A DNA stretch of 64,000 nt from Anadara kagoshimensis (taxonomy: Eukaryota > Mollusca > Bivalvia > Arcoida > Arcidae), in the NCBI GenBank assembly GCA_021292105.1, contig CM037867.1, positions 18,116,386 through 18,180,385 on the forward strand, written 5' to 3'. Numbering within the stretch: position 1 is the stretch's first letter; every line of letters begins with the position of its first letter. Positions 36,901 through 50,800 of this stretch are shown here, in pieces. The notes under the pieces are model-generated. The model made no database searches, was not told the DNA's origin, and saw only the letters and a list, made by a program, of their open reading frames with translations. The translations under genes were made by a program, and so were the position numbers.

Positions 36901-39900
36901 TTACTTTTCTTTTTAGATTATGTTTTAGGCATTGATTGACATATTTGTGTTTGATGCGAATAACAGTAGCTTAACGTACAACTGTAATAAAATCGAGAGG
37001 ATAGATTGAATCTTTAAAGGTTTTAACCTTAACTCTTACTTACCTTGGTCATTAGAAGACACAAGGACATAATTATAAGGCTGGTGTGAGTCTCCGGTTC
37101 TATCTTTTGTTTTGTTGATGATAGACATGACATTGTCACTTACAGAACGTGTGGTATCTATCACAAACACAAATGATTTGCTAGGGCGTAGTTGTAACAA
37201 GTTCTGAAACTTTTCATCACCAATGAGTGCTTTCAAACCATTTGCTGGAATTGACATGATATGAATATTAATGTACAATATATCGCCCCATTTACTTAAG
37301 TAAACGTATGGACTCAAAAACAAGAGAACTGCTGGAAGTAGTTGTAATAATTTCTTAAACTTTTATCACCAATTAGTGCTCTAATACCAGTTGCTGGAAT
37401 TGACATGAAATATATATTACAATATGTGATATATATATATATTATTTACGTGGTACTAGTAAACGGCATACTAAGTCAGTTATTTAAGATAAAAAATAAT
37501 TAGGGCGAGACAGGGAAAATCCACAAAGAGTTTCCATATTACAGGTGCGAGAAACGTGTATTTCACGTGGCATAAATTCCTATGTTGTATGAGCATAAAC
37601 CTTTCATGATAAAGGTGTACACATTTAACGATCGCGAAGCGAATCCGCAAATCAAGAAAATGTAGAGTTTCCCTCAATGAATACCAAATCCAATCAATTA
37701 TTTTATAATATTGACAACATAAATCATTCCAAACTGTATAATGAGCAATTACTGAACAAATTTAAGAAAGATATGACGTGATTGATTAATTCGACGTTTT
37801 ATAACGTCTTTTGCTACAAGTTTTCAAGAAGATGTTTTACAGTCAAACCTGTCTATAAAGACCAACCAAGAGAACCAGTAAAATTGACCTTTATATACAG
37901 TTTCAAATAACTTAAATAAAGAACAATTGGGATACAATTCTACTCTCCTTTATAAGCAGGTGGACTTTATAAAGAGACGGTCTTTAAGGCAGGTTGGGCT
38001 GTATTTACTTACTGTGATAAAGATAATTTGTTATTTGATATGTTATATGAAATAAAATTTTACTACTGAATTTTTTTAAAGGGGATCTTTTTCAGCTGAT
38101 TTATATTTAAAGACAAAATATTACTTACTAGGATCAACGAAGAAATATTTGGTGTGTTCTATGGCGGCTTTTGCCGCTGTTTTATGTAATGTAAAATGTG
38201 GAGAATATGTTGGGTTAAGCGAATCCTTGTTGATGCCGCCTGTTGCTGTTGACGATGTACCGAAAGTTCCTTGTGGTCCGCCATGACTGCATTTCCCGCG
38301 ATTTTCTGCTTCTGAATTTTCTGAAAAATCAATCGTATTTCAGTGTAAGCTGAAATTAATATTCATTGCATTTTAAGTGTTTATTTAAACATTTTCATTG
38401 TATATTACAACAAATGTTCATTTACAATACTGTAGATCTATTTAAAATCGCAAGGTAAAAATTGCGTTGACTTGAATTTGAAAGATACTTTAAAATAGAA
38501 ATTCGTTCGGAGAATGTATGTAATAAATAATATAACTTTTGGCTTTGGTAAGAAAAAAAAACAAAATAGGTAACATTAAATTTGTGATATTAGCTAACCT
38601 AATAAAATGCAAGTTTTTCCCCTTCTGGTAAGTCTTTAATTAGATAGATACATGTACCCAAATGATGGACCGAGTGGTATGTGATGTTTACCTGCAACCC
38701 AATGGGTGAATGTACAAGCACTATAAAGGACGTCTTAATGTACAATTGCACATAGCTTATCAGAAATACTAGCACAAACTTACAACATAAGTTTTTGATA
38801 AGAAAAAAGAAAAGATTTGTCACGAATACCTGATATTGCTGTCGTGACGTAAAGATATTCAACCAACCAACCGACCAATACCTTAAAACGTACGAGTTTT
38901 TGTATCGCGGGTGAGAATTTATTAATGGTTATGCAACATGTGCATGTTGTGCATATGAATACTTTATGGTGGTCTATAAAACTCTGATATCAAGGTATGC
39001 AAAAACGGTGCATGTACATTCTTTGAACTCGTCAAGAGTTATAGCTGTCCATCATGTCAAATAAATTTTCAGTTTGAATTGAAATGTCAATATTATAATA
39101 AAACACTGCAGATAAAAATGGAATTATTTAAGAAATTATCTTGAACTTTAGTTCATGATTTTTAGCATTGATAAATTAAATGACATAATTTACGACATAT
39201 GTGTTTTAGACCATTTATTACATATCAAACAAGTCGTCTAAGGTTTATCGTTTAGTTTAATAATCTATAAAAAAAACCAAAAAATTGAGAATAAATATTG
39301 CAATTCATTTAAACTTACACGTCAAATTAAAAACTTAATTTTGAACACCCATAAAATTAATGACGGACTTTTAGATGAACGTGTTTCTCTATCTTCTGCG
39401 AAAAGGTAAATTTTATTGCAAAATTAATAATTATGAAAACCCGTAGATTAAAATATATCGGGAAATAATGTAAAAGCTTGCTAAAGCAACTATCTCATAT
39501 TTAAACCAAACTAGAAAAACTGAGAGCCACAAGCTCACAAAAAATACCCCCGCTCCCAAAAATCCATCGGATCAAATTTTTAAATAGGATGTGCACATCT
39601 ACATTATATCACAAAAATTGTGTGAAAGTTTCATGAAAATCCATTGAAGGGTTTAGGAGGAGTTGCGGATAAGAGATAGGTACCCTAAGGTGTAACAGAA
39701 GGACGGAAGGACTGACGGACACACGGACGGACATCCCTACCACTATATACCCCCCACTTTTTAAGCGGGGGGGGGGTATAATAATGCCTACCATGAATGT
39801 GTATATAAAGACCATTTGTCGATATCACTTAGTTCCTGCGATTTATCTTTATGCATTGTTAAACTGTCTTTATATATTTCACAAATTCACAACAATTAGA

Positions 39901-40111
39901 CAAGGTGTTTACAAGGTACAAAAGAAAGTATAACAAGCAATCAACATTTGCATGCCGTCATTACATTGTAAAATTGAACCTTGCGCAAATCCATATCTGT
40001 GTACATAGAAAATATGGTCATACTGAACTCGTTAAAGTATAAACCTGACTAAAGTACTATAAGTGTTATCTTGGAATGCAAAAAATAAGATTATAAAAAA
40101 CAGTCAGAAAC

Positions 40112-40143
<32 letters not shown>

Positions 40144-42703
40144 GAATGTATTGGTAGGTGGGTGGATGAATGGATGGATATAGATAGATATACAATACAT
40201 ACCGTGATTATCCACTATTTTTATGTCATTTCCTGTTTAAATATAAGACAATAAAAAATAATTATTCAATGTCAAATAATAATAATAATAAATATACTTT
40301 TTATCAATTTATTATTTAATTAATTTTGATTTGCACTGAAAATCGCCGTGAGTTTACATTATCAATGCGGAATATATAACATTAAAAATATTTAATCTTT
40401 TAGCAACAAGTCAAAACATTCCATTCAAAATGAAATTCATTTTAAGGTGGCTTTTACGTGGGTACGTGGAACTTTTACGTTCGGGTGTGGGGGAAAATAT
40501 TTTTTCTGCATTTCCAAATTCAGCCACCGCATCATATCATTTAATATTTCAACTGTTAAATAAACGCATCACTGGGGCATTTCTGAGGCTATTTGTAATA
40601 TTCTAGAAGAAACATCAGCTCTATACAAATAGAGAAAGATGTTGAATTTATTGGCACTAACGAAATACTTACCTGAATTTGGTATATCTTGTCCGGTTTT
40701 ATATCCACTGGTTAATATTTCTCCAATGGGTTCCAAATTATTCAAACAGTTCGTACCGATTTTTGAGCTGTGAAAATAAAAACATGAAATTTGTATAATT
40801 TTGAAGTAATGTTATATTTATTATTACTTAAACTGTAACCTTTTTGTGGTCGCATTCAATAATGGCACAAAACAAAAACGTTTGTTTAAATATATTAAAA
40901 GGTATAATGTTTGAACTTGGACCAGTATGCGAAATAGAATACTGGGACATACAAACACCTACTGCTGGCTAACGAGATTCATCGTGTTAAATAAGTAGAT
41001 GTAACATATTGAAATTACTTCTGAATGTGGGGTTAATTTTTTTTGTTATTATTTCTCTGACTATTACAAGATTAATGGAACTCTTATTCAGTTCACTGGA
41101 CACCGATGGCATAAAACGTGGTCTTATGGACGACAACGCCTCTGGATACTTAGGTTCCTACCCATTTCGGCCAGGTTCTAGTTTTAGAAAATGTGTCCGT
41201 TTGCTAGTCGAAGATACTCTCGGTTTCTCTAAAAATAAAAACGCAGACAGTCACTCTTTTTAATAAGTCAATGTGTATCCGAGCCATACTTCCGACTACA
41301 AGTTTTCCCGCTGTTACTGTTGTTTTCATTACCTTATGAACAATAAGTTGAGTTTGTCAATTATGTTTTTTGCTTTGGCTATTACAAAGGTTAACCAAAC
41401 ACATATAATTTTGAACATAATCAGTTTACCTACCTGCAGCTTTTACACGTGATCGGGATATCTTCGGATGTCTCCATTATTGATTTCCCTGATATACCTA
41501 GAGAAGTCGATAAATTATTAAAAATATACTGCAAAATCACAAAGCAAAGCAGATTGAATTAAGTCAATGATGTTAATTTTGATTAAATTTTCAGAGATGA
41601 GAAAAATACATAAGGGATTTCTAACAGGTTTTGATGAGAAATATATTAATTCCACCTGTTATTAATTTTCGCTTTTACTTCGCAATAAAATATACTGCGA
41701 ATTTACATGTAAATATCGGATAGAAAACATTCTCATGTTATTCCCCAGTCAAGAGCTTTTACCAGTCAGTTATGCAACGGTGAGGAACACTATATAACAC
41801 ATAGAAAATAATCAAACTTTAAGGGAATGGACAAACTTTCCCACAAAAACATCTAGCTGGAGTGGGCTTTGAGCATATGGACCGTGTAAGTGTCGATCTG
41901 ATCCGATGTAAATTTTGCCATCGAGCGGGTTAAAATTCCTGTATTACCATGCTTCAAGGTTTCTTTATATTGTGAAGCAACATTCATTATTTCTTAAAAA
42001 TGATCGTATTTTAGAAATAAAATTACGATTAAACTTGTTACGTACCTAAGTCGTTATAAATTTTCCCGCCATAAAGCTCAATCCAGTTTGTATTGCTGTA
42101 AAACATTTGTAAAATGTGCAAATATTGACCTATGACCTCACGCGCAGTTTGGTAATCCGGAGACGAGGAATTTAAAATAAATAATAATCTATCCCGCAGT
42201 GTCTGCATTTTTGAATGACCTGGAAAAAGGAAAACATTACCATTAGAATATGAATAATTAGATTTTACTACACCATATAAAGATAAAACGTCTATCAATT
42301 CATTTTTGAATTTTGAAATCCATTATACAAGGACTTGTTCTTTTCCGTCTGGTATTGACAATTGAATCGCCTAAACCATTTTTAGCGCTAACATTTTTAA
42401 GAGTGCAAACTTTACGAAAGAATACAAACGCGTTTTTGTTTTCAGACATCACTATTTTATGTGCACACAAGTAAGGTCGCCTGTCTCGCTTGCTACACCA
42501 ACCACGTGCCAAATAAAAAGTGAAAATAAATGGAACAGGCAGGGAACTTAAGAATATGAAATATATTCAAGCGTATATTTCGGAACACCCGACATCACTC
42601 CCATGGTGGAAAATCGCGTGTTAAACTTAATTTTCCAGTTTTCAAAATGCTTTACTTGGCCTTTTCGATAGTGATTTTGACATGAAGTTGTATGTGTTAT
42701 ATA

Positions 42704-42741
<38 letters not shown>

Positions 42742-44749
42742 TTGGCATTTCAAAACGGTGGAAGTTCAAGTGTTTAACTTAACTTGCCAGTTTTTACAGT
42801 TTTTATTTTGTTTGTTTGTTTTTGTTTTTTTGTTTTTTTTTTGGGGGGGGGGAGGGATTGTTATTAGGACAAGGATTGTTATGTTTGTGTTTGATACTCT
42901 TGTATCACCTACTTACCCTCTGTTATCTGTTCTCCATTGCAGTGCCAGTATGCTTCATCGTAATGATCTTTGTCTACCATGTTGTTGTGTTTTATTATAT
43001 CGTCAATGGCCATCTGAAATCTCCTCTCGGACACCGACCCTGGAATAAAATAATTGATAAATGTAAGTATTAAAACAACAAAATAATTTTGAAAAGAACC
43101 ATACTTTAGTGTTTATGTATGGGTTTAGTGTATAAAACGAATAATAAAAAAACACAAAATAGTAACTAAAAACATTAAATCAAAACAAGGACAAGACCCA
43201 ACGCAAACTGTAGATTTATTTAATCAAAAGTGTACAGATTTAGCGCATATTATAACTTAAAAAACGTGAAGTAGCGCAAAATTTGTAAATCACTTTTCAT
43301 TGATCCATTTTTTTTAAATTTGCGATGGTTTCAAAGTAGTGCTAGGTACAATGTCATCGCCAAAATTGCTAAAAAATGTGTACGCCGCTAGTTATAAGTT
43401 TACAGTTTTCTCTTGAAATCTCAAAATAAATGTATCGGTTCTATCAATTCTGATATGGTGTATACTTTTTAAACCATGGTAATTTGTAATTTGTTATGCC
43501 ATATATGTAACTGTTTGGTTAACATGGCTTTTTCATTTTAAATGTTGGCATTGTTTTTTTTTTGTTTTTTGTTTTGTTTTTTTTGTTTGTTTGTTTTTTT
43601 TGGGGGGTGGGGGTGGGGTGGGTTAGTAGAAGGTGGCTTTCTGACAAAAACAAAATAAATAAAATGACCCTGACGAAAAATCACTATTTTTAAACAGGTT
43701 TCGGCCGGACCATGCCTTAGTTAATCAACGCCTTCAATACCTTGTCAATATTTACCACATTTTAGATCAATTTAAATGTACCCATTGGGCTTCAAACATA
43801 CATATTAACTCATTTATTATGTACTTTTCGTAAATAAAACACTTAATGTATCTATATTATTGAAGAATATTTATCACAATTTAATGTATATATTTATATT
43901 TTCTTAAAATTGAAATTGACCTGTGTTTTTAAGTCGCATTCGTAAAAGCACGAAAAAAAAACTTTGATAGCCATTTCTTCGGTTTTTATATGGACCCGAA
44001 CCTGGTGATAACTAGGTTTTAATGTATATATTTATATTTTCCTTAAAACTGAAATTGACCTGTGTTTTGAAGTCGTATTCACAAAGGCACGCAAAAAACT
44101 TTTGATAGCCATTTCTTAGGTTTTTATATGGACCCGGACACGGTGATAACTAGGTTTTAATGAATATGTTTATGTAATGAACTTTTTTTCGAATATAGTG
44201 TGTCAAATGTTGTTTTGAATTCACATAATGTACAGTACAGACCTGTCGAAAGTTAAACATTCAGCTTATGGATTGGTGCCGAATTCGCGGCTCAGCTCGG
44301 CCCCTCGTTAGCAACATTTCGATTGCATTTCGGCAGCTGTAACTTATCTCTCATGAGCTTTTCGGCTTCTAGCTATCCATATCTTGGCAACTTGACAGCC
44401 GCGGTAAGACTCCTTTTCATTTGCCCGACGTTATATTTTCGACAAGGCATGCACTAAAGAAGACACGAGATAAAATCTAAAGTGAAATACACTTGTTATT
44501 TTTTGCAATAGACATTGGCCTTTGTCATTTTAATATCTTTTAATGTACCACCAAGTCCAAACAACTCGATGAAAATGAAAATCACATTAAGTAATTCCAA
44601 TGTAATCACCAGGACAGTTCAAAGTAATTTCAAATTGAAACACTTTATATAGGTAGTGTATATATATATTATGGTGGATTAAGATTTTGACTTTTAATGT
44701 ATATTTGCATTATTATAAGCAAACAACTATTATATATACTCATATATAT

Positions 44750-44815
<66 letters not shown>

Positions 44816-47800
44816 AAAGATTATTCTAAATTGTTTTAAAACGCATTCTTGAAAACTTGAAAGGATTTGTGTCTGTCATTTTTAATGAAGTGTGCAAAAA
44901 CCGTTAATTCACATTCACTCCTAAACATTTATATGAGTTTCTTGTGTATTTTAGCGATATCCGTTATAAAATAAAAGACCAAATAATAATAATAATAATA
45001 ATAATAATAACCAACAAAAATTTATATATGCCCTCTAATTTTTATACATTACACATACACGCAAATTTGTTGTTGGTCTAATGTTCAAACAAACGGCTAA
45101 AAACGCCTTTTTATTTTTAAGAGTACATATTTTATGGACCACAGGTTGTACAATAAGTTGCCTGTTTGAGTGATTGAATGTCTCCAAAAGTACGATTACC
45201 TAACGAGTGGACTTCTAATCCAGTTTTGTTATTGAAATAAGGCTTAATTTTAATTTTCCAATGTTCATATTATGACGGGAGCCCTTCAGAAGAACTGTAA
45301 TTTGAACCTGAACTACATGTAAGTAAGTATGGTTTTATAATCAGAGGTTCCAACATGTGCTATATATAGAGGATCTTAGACGAGTGGGGGTTTAATATGA
45401 AATTTATTAAACGAGTTTAATGATTAAATATGCCACGAGCCTTGGCGAGTGGCATATTTAATTATTGAACGAGTTTAATAAATTTCATATTAAACCCTCA
45501 CGAGTCTAAGATTCTATATATCACATAACTCAAAATACCGAGGCATAATGACATGTACATATTATTTGATGCCATATAGAAACAGACGATTTCTATCTAG
45601 GTCAGACAAATCACCTCCAAATTAACTGCGCAAGTAAGAATATAGTTCTATTTAGTTATAGTAAAAGTAAATTTTACCTAGAAAAAAAGACATAATCAGT
45701 ATCTAAGTTTAAATCATAATATTTTTCCGAATGCATCAAAATTATTTTTCAAAGAATCGGAAAGTCTTCAAAAGTCTAAAAATAAACAACAGACTGACAC
45801 AGTTTTCATATGACGTCATTAGGCACAACCACTACGTAAATCAGAAGCGTGATAACTGATTACGTCACAATCAAGTGATATTACATGGGTACCTGTGTAA
45901 TACGAAAAATATTACACCGTTTTATTCCATCAATAAACAGGAGGGTTATGTGATATAATAAAAATATGCAAAGTATTTCAATATGAAATCTCAATACAAT
46001 TCTTTTTATTTTTATATCCTTGTAAAAAATCTATAAGGGATCAACCGTTTCAAAACGTTTTAATAGCAAGCAGTAAACAGTGAAAGCAGACTATAGTGAA
46101 GAAATGGACAAGTCAAGATTCTTAACTTATGATATTGATTATTTCTGGAAAGGTAGATGGCTAAGGAAACGTGAGTGCCCAAAAAACACATTCTGTTCGG
46201 CAAAGGAATTAGTACCTTCCTCATACTCAAAATTCTCATACTAGATCTGTTAAGAGTTGCATTCGATCCAAGGCGCTTTGATCTGTGAACCCGCGCTTTA
46301 GAGCACTCGGCCACCGAGGTCCGTAAAAAACCAAAGAAAATTCCAGTTAACTATATATTTAAGATAAACGTCTCAATTTCAAAACGTTGTGGGAGATTTA
46401 TTGGAATATCAATTTTAAGCTTCCTAATGCTGTGGTCCTTAAACCTTAACTTTAGACCACTGGATCTCTAATACGCCAAATATGTTTTAGAAAACTCCAC
46501 CACCGATGCTCGTAACAATCGAAAAGAAGTTTAAATTCCAGTAAAACATATATTTAAGATAAACGTCTCAATTTCAAAACGTTGTGGGAGTTTAATTGGA
46601 ATATCAGCTCCTAAGCTCTGTATATATAGTGTTATATTTACTTTGTACAAACAAATATACAAATTATCGACGTCATGCTGCTCTTTATCTCTTTACAAGA
46701 CAAGCACACGAATTCTATATACAGTACAGACCTGTCAAAAGTTTAACACTAAGCTAACGAATTACTACCGAATGGGCAGCTCATCGGGCCCATACGTTGG
46801 CTTTATCTCAACAGGTGTTTTTAATCTCTTGGCAGTTTTTCGACCATAAGTCATTAATATCTCGGCTACTCGACAGATGAATTTTGAATTCTTTTTGTTA
46901 GCTCACTGTTAAACTTTCGACAGGACTGTAGTCTACGCAATGACATGCGAGAAATAATTTTGAGATCAACACACGAATTCTATATGTAAGGTATTAAGGA
47001 TCATTTCAGTGTTTTAATTGATGGTTTCATGGATATACAAAATGCCTGCATGTATTGTTATATCAAACAAGCCTTTCTGAAGGCGGAAGATTTAAAAGCC
47101 GTTGTTCTTGGCAATAGTTAAGTTATCAAAAATGCGTTTTAAGTTATTAAAATTAGTGCATTGTCGAAAATCTAAACAATTCGTGCTCAAATAAAATGAC
47201 ATCTTGACTTTTTCTTTGAAACGCTGAAATCCATAATATGTACATTTATTATAAACATATATCTAGAATTACATAGGGACAACGCAAAATCAACAGATTA
47301 ATTTTGCAAAATCATCCCATATGATAACTAAACAACAAATGCGAACAGTAAGGAAGAGAAGAAACGGCGTTTCAATATTTTTTCACTTATACATAGGGGG
47401 TTAATTTTAGGATAAGGAGGAAATCGGGGTATTCGGGGAACACCACCGACCTTACTAAACTTACAAACTGTCTCACACAAAGATTTACCCGATTAACATT
47501 CAAACCTATATTGTGTGTGATGTTTTCAGTTTAAACTTCTCGCTAACCAGGCCGAAAAAGCTGGCGAAAAGGTAGATGGATTTATACTAAAATCTGTCCA
47601 GATATAGCTAACTGGAACCGAGATGCACTTCCGATTCGGCAGTATTGCGCAAGCTTAGTGGTAAACTTTCGACAGGTCTATACATTTTAGTTTGCGAATA
47701 GATGAAAGTTTCTGCAAGGAAAGTGATTTAAATTTTTATCTATATTAAATATTCATTATTGGTTACTGGGTACTTACTTCCGTATGTGATTTCCTGAACA

Positions 47801-50800
47801 TCGTTAAACTTAATTTATCGCATGTTTTTTTTTTATCTATCCACATAATTGTAAATTAAATTAATATCAAATACAGGAAATGCACTCAGACTATGCACAC
47901 ATGGAAAGTAAGAATTAATTACTTTCCCTAAAATATGTCATAAGTATCTGTTTCCAATAAGTAAACATGGGTAAAATATAGTTTTATTAGAATATCTTTA
48001 TTATGAAAAATACTACAAAAATGTAATTAAGAGCGTGACTGAGATTTTGATTGGCTTGGTTTTATTTTATTGTTTTGACTTCCGTATCAATTACTACGGA
48101 TTTTGAAAGAGTGGAGTGGATTGGTGTGGTGTGTATGTTTTGCCGTAAACAGCATTCTTTAAGTTTAAGTCGAAGCGTTAAGTTTTGAGAAGAACAATTC
48201 ACATAAGACAAGCTAATTGACTCGAAGTATCTTTCACTAGGATTTGTCGTTCATTGCCTACAATTTAAGGTCAATTACAGGATTGGTAAAACTTCCAATA
48301 TTATCACTTCGGTACACGGTATTGTTCACGGTAAAAGGAACATATATCTATGGAGTTTTATGACGCAACATTCAGAAATTAATACAACAGAGTGGTATGA
48401 AGTAAAGCTATAGTTAACGTTCCAGTCAGTATTTTTCATTCATATAAAGGCTGCCACTTCTGTGGAGGAAAACGGATTACCCGAAAAACCGCTAAAACGA
48501 TGACAATTAAATGTGCAAAAGATATTTATATGTACATTTTAAAAATAATAAATAAATAAATAAATAATAAATAAATAAATAAATAAATAAATAATAATTA
48601 ATTAATTAATTTTAATAAATAATTAAGATTGTGTAGTTTTAAAGATTGTGAGCTTTCTAATGTATCGTATATACACAAGACATAATGTTCTAAATTGAAC
48701 CCTAAACATTCAACCAATGTTTTCCCTCTTATTGTTCATAATCAGTTATTGCATAAATAAAAGCTAAACAAAACATTTAATATTGTCTTTAATAACGTGA
48801 CGTATATGAACTAAGAGGGTGATATAAGAATATTTGTCAAATAGAGGTAGATAACAGCCTGACAAAGTGTATATAATTTTATATACAGCTTACTTAACAT
48901 TTGTACGCATTGATTAATGATTGTTTGAAACAACGCGTGTAAGGGACTGTCAACACCTGTCGAAACTTTAACACCGAACTCACGAAAAAGGAGTCGAAGC
49001 TTGGCTTCCGAATTGACAATATATTGATATAGCTTCCGAGAAATATTAGCAGCTGTCGAGATAAATAAAGTAGCTAACAAAGGGCCGAAATGAGCTGCCG
49101 ATTCGACACAAATTAACTCGATAGCTTTGTGTTAAACTTTCGACAGGCCTGTATTGTAAGGATGAGAAGACTTAGTTTCGTATAAACGACATATAAGTGA
49201 TTTGCACTTAAGGTTGTAGACCAAGGGAGGGGTACAAAAACAAAATTTATTCTAGAACATTCCATTTATCGCGATAGATGAAGTTTTCAAAAATCTTTAA
49301 ACATATTTTGCAATATGTGAGGAACTAATCATATTATTACATATTATACCAGTTTTAAATTTACAACACTAGACGGCAGTTTCGAAATAAATATCCTCAC
49401 CAGTAGTGACTTGGATCAAAAGTATGAAACCAAAACGTTTGTCAAGATGTTGGATGGAAACCCAAAGGACCAAAATATATTTTACCAAATTTACTTTACA
49501 TGAGTAATATAATAAGTAATAGTAATAGTACCAAAATTTGCAAATTAAGTTGAACGATTGAACATCCACTAGAAAGGATTGCGGAAAGAAAAAAATAAAT
49601 GAAGAAAAAACATGTCTTTCCATGAAAATACCAATGATAAACGTTTTTATTTTGCAAAACTAGAGATTTACAACGATGGGGGTCCGTCGGAAATTGTCTG
49701 CTTTGCGTATATTTCAAACAGCTTTTGGTGCGTTATAACCAGATCGATTATAAACATTAATTGAAATAAAAAAAAATCCGTTTTAGTATTACGGCGCTTT
49801 ATGAAATGATTCGCCTAATAATGTTGTATATTTTACCCCTTTCCCCGTTTGATTTTTTTCTGTCTTGTCTGCATTTCATTTTACTATACATATATATATT
49901 AAAAAGGTAAGCCATGTTCTCGCTTGCAATGTTGCACAACTAGTAAGCATCGAACTGTTCGCTTGCTATGAATTACTCCAAAGATGTTTTGAACTTTCAA
50001 TAGTGATCTAATACTAGAGCAACATCTCCAATCAAACTGGAGATGGTGATCTATTTGATTTGTGTCAGTACACGTATTATATGTTTTTGTGGTACATCAA
50101 GCATTTTTCAGATCCTTAGAATATTATTTATTACTTATCATAACAATATTGTTGATAAATGTGTTGTCTTCGTCCTGGATATACTTTGTGTTTTATATAG
50201 TTTTTATATACATTTTTGTAGTTAGCTAGAGTTTCCAGAACACCCAATTTCACTTATCTTGGCTGAAGTTCACGTGTTTAACTTAATTTTTGCCCGTTTG
50301 TAAAGTTTTTATTTTGCTTTCGAGATTGCCATTTGAATACGGACCGATATGTTTAGTTTTAGTAATAACTTATCAATTTAGACTAAGCTTTATTCTCTTT
50401 TTGTCATATTTCATTTGAATGATCCAATGAACAGAATTGCCTAGTTAAAATAATTCATGTTAAATGGAATTTTTCCTTCATTCTCTTTTTGCCCTATTTC
50501 ATTTGAATGGTTCAATGCAAAGACTTGCGTGATTAACAATTCATGTTAATTGAAATTATATCGAATTTCAAATTTGTAAGAAAAACTTTCACCAGTTCCT
50601 GTGATTTTGAAATCATCAATGTCCAAATCTAAATTCTGAGAACAGAAAAAAATTGAAAATAGACAAATTAAGTTAAACAATTGAACGTCCACCAGGAAGT
50701 GGGACAGAGACGCATATCCTTTCTGGCGAGCTACAGTACGGACCTATCGAAAGATTAAAACCATGCTTTCGAATTAATACCGAATCGGCAGCTCATCTTG

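Noticed and set aside
41009-41263. 84-codon plus-strand frame in a VWA7-like intron
   Set aside because: Opposite strand to the gene, no domain or splice support.
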